DNA from: Fimenecus sp051881355
GTDB taxonomy: Bacteria > Bacillota > Clostridia > Oscillospirales > Acutalibacteraceae
Direction: 5' to 3'
DNA length: 5,692 nt
Assembly: GCA_051881355.1 (NCBI GenBank)
Contig: JBJEPS010000023.1
Coordinates: 1 to 5,692 of the forward strand
The notes under the pieces are model-generated. The model was not told the DNA's origin. It ran no database searches and saw nothing but the letters and a program-made list of their open reading frames with translations. The position numbers were made by a program, and so were the translations under genes. Of the stretch, positions 1 through 4,170 are shown piece by piece; position 1 is the first letter of the stretch, and every line of letters begins with the position of its first letter.

Positions 1-182
1 CTGCGGGAGATTTCAGAGCAGACGGTGCGCGTACCGGCAAATACATTCTCGGCGGTGAGGAATTAACACTTAATTCCAAAGGTGAAAGCATCATCAGTTA
101 TGCGGATTATGCTATCGCAATGCTTGATGAGGCTACCAACGGCAACCATATCCAAGAGCGCATCAGCGTAGTCAGAGCATAA
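1..182 (+). CDS. NAD(P)-dependent oxidoreductase (NAD(P)H-binding / NADH-flavin reductase-like), C-terminal end only
   Basis: The reading frame is open from the window edge to the TAA at 180-182 and gives about 59 residues, so the gene starts outside the window. The visible tail has a KYILGGEEL segment followed by GESIISYADYAIAMLDE and ends in RISVVRA. This matches the C-terminus of the atypical short-chain dehydrogenase group annotated as NAD(P)H-binding proteins or Rrf2-linked NADH-flavin reductases (YwnB-like), where a 'S-x-x-D-Y-A-x-A-x-x-D-E' helix closes the fold. The Rossmann glycine motif is not in the window, so cofactor preference cannot be read. It lies 79 nt before the macrodomain gene on the same strand, but a hairpin terminator separates them. 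Redox genes are known companions of SirTM loci, so a functional tie is possible but unproven. Family assignment is from recall of the C-terminal signature only. Confidence 0.75.
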   Translation, partial: AGDFRADGARTGKYILGGEELTLNSKGESIISYADYAIAMLDEATNGNHIQERISVVRA

Positions 183-204
183 TTCTCCGTTTGAAATGTC
201 AGAC

Positions 205-241
205 AAAAGCCGCGCATACTGCCGGTTGCGCGGCTTTTGCA
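205..241 (+). terminator. Intrinsic terminator after the oxidoreductase gene
   Basis: Perfect 11-bp inverted repeat: AAAAGCCGCGC (205-215) pairs with GCGCGGCTTTT (228-238) around a 12-nt loop. It begins 23 nt after the oxidoreductase stop. The U-tract is short (four T, then GCATTT), so termination may be partial. No clear promoter fits between it and the macrodomain gene, so the downstream pair may depend on read-through. Confidence 0.75.
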
Positions 242-261
242 TTTCGGTATTGAAAGGAAAT

Positions 262-1044
262 ATGAAAACAATGACACACGCCGAAAAAAGAATGTTTTTA
301 ATACAGTATTTATTGCAAGAGCAACCGCAGTATCGCAAAACGGTAATCCCACAAAGCGAAGCAGACCAAAAGCAATTGCTTCGTGCGCTGATGAATATTC
401 GCCCGCCAAAGCCTGTCGGCGCAAAATTTTTGCAAATACAGGACGAATATCTGCAAGAAGAAATTACGGCAAAAGGAATTACCGACTTTTCAAAACTTTC
501 CCCGATAGAAAAGGGAATTTATGTTTGGCAGGGCGATATTACAACCCTTCGCTGTGATGCGATTGTGAATGCCGCCAACAGCCAAATGCTTGGTTGCTTC
601 TGCCCTTGTCACAGGTGTATTGACAATGCCATTCACACCTATGCCGGCATAGAACTTCGGTTGGAATGTGCCGAGATGATGGAGAAACAAGGCTATGCTG
701 AACCTACGGGTAAGGCAAAGATTACAAAAGCCTATAATCTGCCGTGCAAATTTATATTGCACACCGTCGGACCGATTATAGAGGGCAATGTTACCGAAAA
801 AGAAGAAACCATGCTCGCCGCCTGTTACCGTTCTTGCTTGGCACTTGCCGAGCAAAATGCAATCCAAAGTATTGCATTTTGCTGCATCTCTACGGGGGAA
901 TTTCATTTTCCGAACAGGCGCGCCGCAGAAATTGCCATACGAACAGTAAAAGCGTATAAAAAGCAAATGCACAGCAAAATTGAGGTGATTTTTAATGTCT
1001 TTAAAGACTTGGACTATGACATCTACCGAGAACTTCTCGGATAA
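262..1044 (+). CDS. Zinc-containing macrodomain protein, protein-ADP-ribose hydrolase (SirTM-linked)
   Basis: Predicted cytoplasmic enzyme that removes mono-ADP-ribose from proteins, reversing the adjacent SirTM. Length is 260 aa from ATG 262. Residues 1-85 form the helical N-terminal extension typical of this subclass. The macrodomain starts at YVWQGDIT (87-94), followed by NAAN (103-106). The zinc motif in GCFCPCHRC places Cys112, His117 and Cys119 at the +5/+7 spacing of the Staphylococcus and Streptococcus enzymes. IDNAIHTYAG follows (120-129), and the substrate loop STGEFHFPNRRAAEIA covers 210-225. All key motifs are intact. Start choice: AAGGA at 254-258 is only 3 nt from ATG 262 but 12 nt from ATG 271, so 271 (257 aa) is equally plausible. 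An in-frame ATG at 196 is rejected because it would translate the terminator hairpin. The gene overlaps the sirtuin by 50 nt, indicating one operon. Family is confident; the natural substrate is not known. Confidence 0.93.
   Translation: MKTMTHAEKRMFLIQYLLQEQPQYRKTVIPQSEADQKQLLRALMNIRPPKPVGAKFLQIQDEYLQEEITAKGITDFSKLSPIEKGIYVWQGDITTLRCDAIVNAANSQMLGCFCPCHRCIDNAIHTYAGIELRLECAEMMEKQGYAEPTGKAKITKAYNLPCKFILHTVGPIIEGNVTEKEETMLAACYRSCLALAEQNAIQSIAFCCISTGEFHFPNRRAAEIAIRTVKAYKKQMHSKIEVIFNVFKDLDYDIYRELLG
982..988 (+). promoter_or_regulatory. Ribosome binding site of the sirtuin gene, inside the macrodomain CDS
   Basis: GAGGTGA lies 6 nt before ATG 995. It sits within the coding sequence of the macrodomain gene and supports 995 over the later in-frame ATG at 1016, which has no comparable site. 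The arrangement suggests translational coupling of the two genes. Confidence 0.7.
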
Positions 1045-1861
1045 TATAAAACGGCTTAAAGAAGAACTGCAAACAGCAGACGCGGTGGTTATCGGTGCGG
1101 GCGCAGGGCTTTCCGCCGCGGCGGGATTGACTTACAGCGGAGAACGCTTTCAAAAATATTTTGCGGATTTTGAAGCCAAATACGGATTTCACGATATGTA
1201 TTCAGGCGGGTTTTATCCGTTTGAATCCCCCGAGGTATATTGGGCATATTGGAGTAGACATATTTTCGTAAATCGCTATACGGACGCGCCCACAAATGTA
1301 TATGCCCGACTTTTGGACTTGGTGAAGCAAAAAGCATATTTTGTCATTACAACCAATGTTGACCATCAGTTTCAAAAAGCAGGATTCCCGAAAAAAAACT
1401 TATTTTACACACAGGGGGATTACGGACTTTGGCAGTGCGAAAAAGCCTGTCATCAAAAGACCTACGACAATGAAAAAGCCGTGCGGCAAATGCTCGCACA
1501 GCAAAAAGATATGAAAATTCCGACAGAACTTATCCCGAAATGCCCCGTTTGCGGCGCACCGATGACCATGCATTTGCGATGCGACGATACATTCGTACAG
1601 GACGCGGGCTGGTATGCGGCGGCAACCCGTTATACAGAGTTTTTGCACCGATACGGCAATTCCCGCATTCTGTTTTTGGAACTCGGCGTGGGAATGAATA
1701 CGCCTGTTATCATAAAATATCCGTTTTGGCAGATGACAGGTGAAAATCCGAATGCCGTGTATGCCTGTATCAATCTTGAAGCGGCATATTGCCCGACGGA
1801 AATTGCAACCCGTGCAATTTGCATTACGACAGATATCCAAATCGTATTGGAGACTTTGTAA
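995..1861 (+). CDS. Class M sirtuin (SirTM), NAD-dependent protein ADP-ribosyltransferase
   Basis: 288-aa Sir2-family protein. The Rossmann entry motif GAGAGLSAAAG spans 34-44. The NAD/catalytic motif TTNVDHQFQKAG spans 119-130 with Asn121 and Asp123. The position where deacetylase sirtuins carry the catalytic His of an HG motif reads YTQGDYG, giving Gln140. This Asn/Asp/Gln set has the same spacing as N118, D120 and Q137 recalled for Streptococcus pyogenes SirTM and marks the ADP-ribosylating class M rather than a deacetylase. A zinc ribbon is formed by Cys148/Cys152 and Cys183/Cys186. ELGVG (229-233) is the later nucleotide-binding strand. In characterised systems SirTM modifies lipoylated GcvH-L and the neighbouring macrodomain reverses it; neither GcvH-L nor LplA2 is encoded here. 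The start at 995 is chosen for its GAGGTGA site; ATG 1016 is an alternative. Database labels often say only 'Sir2 family NAD-dependent deacetylase'. Confidence 0.94.
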   Translation: MSLKTWTMTSTENFSDNIKRLKEELQTADAVVIGAGAGLSAAAGLTYSGERFQKYFADFEAKYGFHDMYSGGFYPFESPEVYWAYWSRHIFVNRYTDAPTNVYARLLDLVKQKAYFVITTNVDHQFQKAGFPKKNLFYTQGDYGLWQCEKACHQKTYDNEKAVRQMLAQQKDMKIPTELIPKCPVCGAPMTMHLRCDDTFVQDAGWYAAATRYTEFLHRYGNSRILFLELGVGMNTPVIIKYPFWQMTGENPNAVYACINLEAAYCPTEIATRAICITTDIQIVLETL

Positions 1862-1869
1862 CCACAGGC

Positions 1870-2376
1870 TTACTGCTTTGCCGATTTTTCGATTTTGCCG
1901 ATGATAAACGGCACGACCTCGTCGGGCGCAATATCCAGCACCTGCGCAAATTCCTGATACAGCATTTTCTCCGCCTGCGCCATCGCCTCGGCGTCGGCGC
2001 GGTGAAACCGTCTGCCGCTGTTTTCCGTTTCCGTGCGCTTGTGATACAGCGTTTTAATCAACGCAATCAGCTCTTTGTGGTCGCCGCGGCGCAAAATCTT
2101 CGTTTGTTCTTCTTTACGCAGATTGTCATTTTCAATCCAGTCGCCCTGCTGTGTAGGCATTTCACGAATTAACGAAATGACATCCTCTGCCGACAAGAGC
2201 TTTCGTATGTGCACCTTGTCGCTGTCCACAGGGCAGTATATCACCGTATTGTCGCCGTATACCGGGCGCAAAACATAATATTTTTGCGTATCCCTGCCGA
2301 ATTTCTTGTCGCAGATTTCCGTGATTTTACAAATCCCCGACTGCCCGTACATCACGGTATCATTTACAGCGTACAT
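1870..2376 (-). CDS. CarD family transcriptional regulator (CdnL-like)
   Basis: 168-aa protein expected to bind the RNA polymerase beta subunit through an N-terminal Tudor-like domain and to contact promoter DNA with its C-terminal helices, tuning open-complex formation. The N-terminus MYAVNDTVMYGQSGICKI (1-18) is the typical CarD opening. A KYYVLRPVYGDNTVIYCPVD strand region (32-51) completes the small beta barrel. Residues 56-165 are helical and rich in charged residues (REMPTQQGDWIENDNLR at 71-87; KELIALIKTLYHKR at 101-114). Start: ATG at 2374-2376 on the minus strand has GGAGG 10 nt upstream. A TTG eight codons earlier would run through that Shine-Dalgarno and is rejected. It is convergent with the sirtuin gene with only 8 nt between stop codons, and no terminator is visible between them, so transcripts may overlap at their ends. 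I see no convincing promoter in the AT-rich stretch upstream. Which genes it controls is unknown. Confidence 0.9.
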   Translation of the reverse strand: MYAVNDTVMYGQSGICKITEICDKKFGRDTQKYYVLRPVYGDNTVIYCPVDSDKVHIRKLLSAEDVISLIREMPTQQGDWIENDNLRKEEQTKILRRGDHKELIALIKTLYHKRTETENSGRRFHRADAEAMAQAEKMLYQEFAQVLDIAPDEVVPFIIGKIEKSAKQ

Positions 2377-2386
2377 TCTAAAAAAG

Positions 2387-2391
2387 CCTCC
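2387..2391 (-). promoter_or_regulatory. Ribosome binding site of the CarD-family gene
   Basis: The minus strand reads GCGGAGG, with GGAGG ending 10 nt before the ATG. It decides the start at 2376 over the upstream in-frame TTG at 2398-2400. Confidence 0.6.
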
Positions 2392-2507
2392 GCAATTCAA
2401 ATTTTAACATTATTATTTTACACTTTTTTTCGGGTGGATGTAATAGACTTTTTACACAAAAAAGATTTTATTTGTACAGAATTCTATGCGTAAGAAACGC
2501 CCGTTAT

Positions 2508-2536
2508 TTGACAACCCAACCGGAAAATACTATATT
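2508..2536 (+). promoter_or_regulatory. Sigma-A type promoter of the 292-aa membrane protein gene
   Basis: TTGACA (2508-2513) and TATATT (2531-2536) are separated by 17 nt. The -35 is full consensus and the -10 matches 5 of 6. Transcription would start near 2543, leaving a leader of about 27 nt that carries GAGGG (2558-2562), 7 nt before ATG 2570. Confidence 0.75.
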
Positions 2537-2569
2537 GAAATCGGTATAAAGTGAAGCGAGGGTACGCTT

Positions 2570-3448
2570 ATGGTAAAGAAAATCGGCAAAATTATCGGCA
2601 TTGCATTGGCAGTTGTGTTGGCTGTCATTTTCATATTCGGAATTCTTTTTGTTGCGCTGTGGGCGGCGGATGACCGCAAAGACCGCGAAGCTTTTGAAAA
2701 GAATTATTTGGCAAATATGCCGCAGGAAACGGTTTCCGATGAAGTTGCCGCACGGATGAACAGCAAAACCTATATGCCATTAAACAACAGTTGGCATACT
2801 TTCGCCCGTCCGACCAAGCGTGTAGATTTACGGTTAAACGATACTTCGTCGGAAAATCAGTACTATTGGCAGTTGAATGACAGCGAAACTTTGGTCTTAT
2901 ATGCGTTTTACGACGCTGGGGACGGGTATGGGTATGTTGAGGAACAGTTATGCATCGACAGTGCCGCGCTTCCGAACCCGAAAACCGATACGGTTTTGCG
3001 CATAGAGTTGTGTGACAATCAAATTTCGTACAAAGGTTATCCCCCCGAAGTGCAAGACGATATCTGCATTACGCCGAATTTGACGCAGGAAGAACTGCAA
3101 ACGATACAGGAACTTCTGTACACCGAGGATGCCGTTCTGCAAGTGACAGAATTAACGCCGGCTATGTTCGTATTTTCAGGAGACAGCAGCATGGGGCCGG
3201 CATATCAGTATATCCGTTGGTATTTTGTGCAAGAGCCTATGCTGTTTCAGGAAAACGGCGTTCTTTTGCAAGATACGCAGGGCGCATACTATGTATCCAC
3301 CGGCGTTTACAGCATACAAGACCCCTATCAAGGTGATACGCCGGTTACAAGTTGGCGTACGCGCTCTCTGCGCAAACTGCCGGACAGTCTCAGCCAAAAG
3401 ATAGCGGAAGCATTTGCACAGCAGGCAGGACAAAAACCGTCTCGTTGA
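2570..3448 (+). CDS. Membrane-anchored protein of unknown function, extracytoplasmic domain
   Basis: 292 aa; I do not recognise the family. Residues 1-7 are positively charged (MVKKIGK) and residues 8-32 form one long hydrophobic segment rich in Ile, Val, Ala and Phe. There is no lipobox Cys, so this is a signal anchor with the C-terminal portion (34-292) outside the cell. The external part is acidic, rich in Tyr, Gln and Asp, with alternating segments such as ENQYYWQLNDSETLVLYAFYD (95-115), EEQLCID (124-130) and YQYIRWYFVQEPMLFQENGVLLQ (212-234), suggesting a mainly beta fold. Three Cys (128, 148, 166) could allow one disulfide. The C-terminus (275-292) is an amphipathic helix ending in PSR. 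It is a single-gene unit with its own near-consensus promoter and a Shine-Dalgarno at 2558-2562; no obvious terminator follows. Membership in a protease, transporter or cell-wall enzyme family is not supported by any motif I can see. Confidence 0.85.
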   Translation: MVKKIGKIIGIALAVVLAVIFIFGILFVALWAADDRKDREAFEKNYLANMPQETVSDEVAARMNSKTYMPLNNSWHTFARPTKRVDLRLNDTSSENQYYWQLNDSETLVLYAFYDAGDGYGYVEEQLCIDSAALPNPKTDTVLRIELCDNQISYKGYPPEVQDDICITPNLTQEELQTIQELLYTEDAVLQVTELTPAMFVFSGDSSMGPAYQYIRWYFVQEPMLFQENGVLLQDTQGAYYVSTGVYSIQDPYQGDTPVTSWRTRSLRKLPDSLSQKIAEAFAQQAGQKPSR

Positions 3449-3521
3449 CAGAAGCAAAAAACTTGTATGAAAAATATTCGCCGCAACCCCACCCGTGTTG
3501 AGAGAAAATCAAAATTTTGCA

Positions 3522-3550
3522 TTGACACGGGCGGCAGAGTTTGTTATAAT
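3522..3550 (+). promoter_or_regulatory. Strong extended -10 promoter of the tRNA-Ser operon
   Basis: TTGACA (3522-3527), 17 nt, then TATAAT (3545-3550), preceded by TG at 3542-3543 (TGTTATAAT). This is full consensus with an extended -10. An AT-rich stretch with the palindrome CAAAATTTTG (3510-3519) sits just upstream like an UP element. Start near 3557, about 43 nt before the tRNA. Confidence 0.88.
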
Positions 3551-3564
3551 AACATTCGCTGACA

Positions 3565-3587
3565 GAAAGCACTTCGCCGTGCCTTTC
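3565..3587 (+). other. Hairpin in the tRNA-Ser precursor leader
   Basis: GAAAGCAC (3565-3572) pairs with GTGCCTTTC (3579-3587), giving 8 bp with a single bulged C around the loop TTCGCC. It lies between the predicted transcription start and the mature tRNA 5' end and would be part of the leader removed by RNase P. It has no T-run, so it is not a terminator. Confidence 0.4.
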
Positions 3588-3599
3588 CCGTCAAAATTC

Positions 3600-3688
3600 G
3601 GAGAGATACCGAAGTGGTTATAACGGAACGGTCTTGAAAACCGTCGTACGGCAACGTACCGTGGGTTCGAATCCCACTCTCTCCGCCA
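3600..3688 (+). tRNA. tRNA-Ser (anticodon UGA)
   Basis: Class II tRNA of 89 nt with encoded CCA. The acceptor stem GGAGAGA (3600-3606) pairs with TCTCTCC (3678-3684), followed by discriminator G3685 and CCA (3686-3688). The anticodon stem ACGGT (3628-3632)/ACCGT (3640-3644) encloses CTTGAAA, with anticodon TGA at 3635-3637, reading UCN codons (mainly UCA). A long variable arm follows (GTACGG CAA CGTAC region). The T arm is GTGGG/CCCAC around TTCGAAT (3661-3677). It is driven by the consensus promoter at 3522-3550. The last part of this tRNA is the left copy of a direct repeat recurring 222 nt downstream. Confidence 0.96.
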
Positions 3689-3704
3689 TATGACAGTTTG
3701 ATAG
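3667..3704 (+). repeat. Direct repeat, left copy (tRNA-Ser 3' end plus downstream 14-mer)
   Basis: Two identical blocks, TCGAATCCCACTCTCT (3667-3682, inside the tRNA T arm and acceptor) and TGACAGTTTGATAG (3691-3704), are separated by 8 nt. The same two blocks with the same 8-nt gap recur at 3889-3926. The 8-nt gap itself differs between copies. Confidence 0.85.
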
Positions 3705-3888
3705 GTTTTCTATCTTAAAGATATATCTTCGTTCCGCACAACGGATTCGAACCCGCGAGGGTTTCGGCGTGAAGAAAATATGCCGGCGGCATATTTTTAG
3801 CCGAAAGCGGCGAGGGCGGTACCGAAACGCACAGCGTTTGGGTGTCCCGAGCCATCAGTATGCGAGGGCGCAAGCCCGAAGCAGACGG
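3705..3888. other. Highly structured non-coding spacer between two tRNA-Ser genes (possible inserted element)
   Basis: No credible gene lies here. The stretch holds many hairpins: CTATC (3710-3714) closing with GATAG of the repeat; the palindrome AAGATATATCTT (3718-3729); TTTCGGC (3762-3768) pairing with GCCGAAA (3800-3806) around a perfect 23-nt palindrome; the alternative GTTTCGG (3761-3767) with CCGAAAC (3822-3828); AAACGC/GCGTTT around ACA (3825-3839); and GGGC-GCAA-GCCC (3866-3877), a GNRA-type tetraloop. GGCGCAAG (3867-3874) also pairs with CTTGCGCC (3903-3910), embracing the right tRNA-like repeat. A segment GGATTCGAACCC (3742-3753) is the reverse complement of a tRNA T-loop consensus. 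It could be a mobile repeat, a tRNA-array relic or a structured RNA; the sequence alone does not decide. Confidence 0.55.
3775..3797. repeat. Perfect 23-nt palindrome in the tRNA spacer
   Basis: AAAATATGCCG (3775-3785) and CGGCATATTTT (3787-3797) are exact reverse complements around one central G. In RNA the loop would be a few nucleotides. It is nested inside the TTTCGGC/GCCGAAA pair. The + strand reading ends in TTTTT (3794-3798), so it could act as a terminator between the two tRNAs. Confidence 0.8.
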
Positions 3889-3926
3889 TCGAATCCCACT
3901 CTCTTGCGCCTTTGACAGTTTGATAG
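3889..3926 (+). repeat. Direct repeat, right copy (tRNA-Ser 3'-end fragment plus 14-mer)
   Basis: TCGAATCCCACTCTCT (3889-3904) and TGACAGTTTGATAG (3913-3926), again 8 nt apart, repeat 3667-3704 at an offset of exactly 222 nt. No tRNA body precedes this copy, so the tRNA-like part is an orphan 3' fragment. As in the left copy, CTATC follows the 14-mer and allows a GATAG hairpin, here GATAGA/TCTATC around CGAACAA, with a different loop. Confidence 0.85.
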
Positions 3927-3942
3927 ACGAACAATCTATCTT
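3912..3942 (+). promoter_or_regulatory. Possible weak promoter before tRNA-Ser(GCU)
   Basis: TTGACA (3912-3917) falls at the start of the right repeat's 14-mer, with TATCTT (3937-3942) after a 19-nt spacer. The spacing is long and the -10 is poor. The left repeat copy has ATGACA instead. The second tRNA may rather be transcribed from the promoter at 3522-3550. Confidence 0.22.
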
Positions 3943-3992
3943 TTCTATATATAAAACCCAAAATTGCATAAACTTAAAACAAGTTACAACAC

Positions 3993-4083
3993 GGAGAAGT
4001 ACTCAAGTTGGTGACGAGGCGCCCCTGCTAAGGGCGTAGGTCGGGTAACCGGCGCGGGAGTTCGAGTCTCCCCTTCTCCGCCA
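3993..4083 (+). tRNA. tRNA-Ser (anticodon GCU)
   Basis: Class II tRNA of 91 nt with encoded CCA. The acceptor stem GGAGAAG (3993-3999) pairs with CTTCTCC (4073-4079), then discriminator G4080 and CCA (4081-4083). The anticodon stem CGCCC (4020-4024)/GGGCG (4032-4036) encloses CTGCTAA, with anticodon GCT at 4027-4029, reading AGC/AGU codons. A long variable arm (GTCGGGTAACCGGC region) and a T arm with GTTCGAGTC follow. It is directly followed by an intrinsic terminator, consistent with being the last gene of the tRNA unit. Confidence 0.96.
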
Positions 4084-4088
4084 AAAAA

Positions 4089-4113
4089 GCAAGTCGAAAG
4101 GCTTGCTTTTTTT
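4089..4113 (+). terminator. Intrinsic terminator of the tRNA-Ser unit
   Basis: GCAAGTC (4089-4095) pairs with GGCTTGC (4100-4106) around a GAAA tetraloop, followed by seven T (4107-4113). A run of A from 4083 can extend the stem into the T-tract. It starts right at the CCA end of the tRNA. Confidence 0.9.
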
Positions 4114-4126
4114 ATGCAATAAAGTG

Positions 4127-4170
4127 AACAGCGCACGGTAGTTGTCTGTGGATAACTGCCGTGCGCTGTT
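4127..4170. repeat. Long inverted repeat (17-bp stem) downstream of the tRNA terminator
   Basis: AACAGCGCACGGTAGTT (4127-4143) pairs with AACTGCCGTGCGCTGTT (4154-4170) with one T-G wobble around a 10-nt loop. Only four T follow on the + strand and no T-run follows on the minus strand, so it is not a classical terminator in either direction. It lies between the tRNA unit and the convergent acyltransferase gene and might end the latter's transcript. Confidence 0.75.
4147..4155 (-). promoter_or_regulatory. Perfect DnaA-box 9-mer
   Basis: The minus strand reads TTATCCACA, the classical high-affinity DnaA box. It covers most of the loop and the first two bases of the right arm of the hairpin at 4127-4170. 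One 9-mer of this kind is expected by chance in a few percent of windows this size, so binding in vivo is uncertain. Confidence 0.35.

Noticed and set aside
196..261. In-frame ATG at 196 extending the macrodomain protein by 22 residues
   Set aside because: The extension would translate the terminator hairpin at 205-241, has no Shine-Dalgarno and adds residues unlike the family; 262 or 271 is the real start.
490..1840. Long minus-strand frames opposite the macrodomain and sirtuin genes
   Set aside because: Shadows of two genes with complete, well-recognised motifs on the + strand; no start signals or family content.
2377..2400. TTG start giving the CarD protein eight extra residues
   Set aside because: Those codons are the Shine-Dalgarno region itself (GGAGG), and the family starts at the MYAVND-type sequence.
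2401..2475. Near-repeat TTTTACACTTTTTT / TTTTTACACAAAAAA as an operator pair
   Set aside because: Low-complexity AT-rich sequence with similarity limited to a T-run plus ACAC; not distinguishable from chance.
2400..2500. Promoter for the CarD-family gene
   Set aside because: The region is AT-rich with several TAAAAT-like strings on the minus strand, but none has a matching -35 at proper spacing, so no site is called.
3689..3992. CRISPR array or tandem repeat array in the tRNA spacer
   Set aside because: There are only two repeat copies, 222 nt apart, with a structured, non-spacer-like interval and no cas genes.
3715..4039. Short frames on both strands across the tRNA spacer
   Set aside because: They run through hairpins, the direct repeats and, on the + strand, the second tRNA; there is no Shine-Dalgarno and no recognisable protein content.
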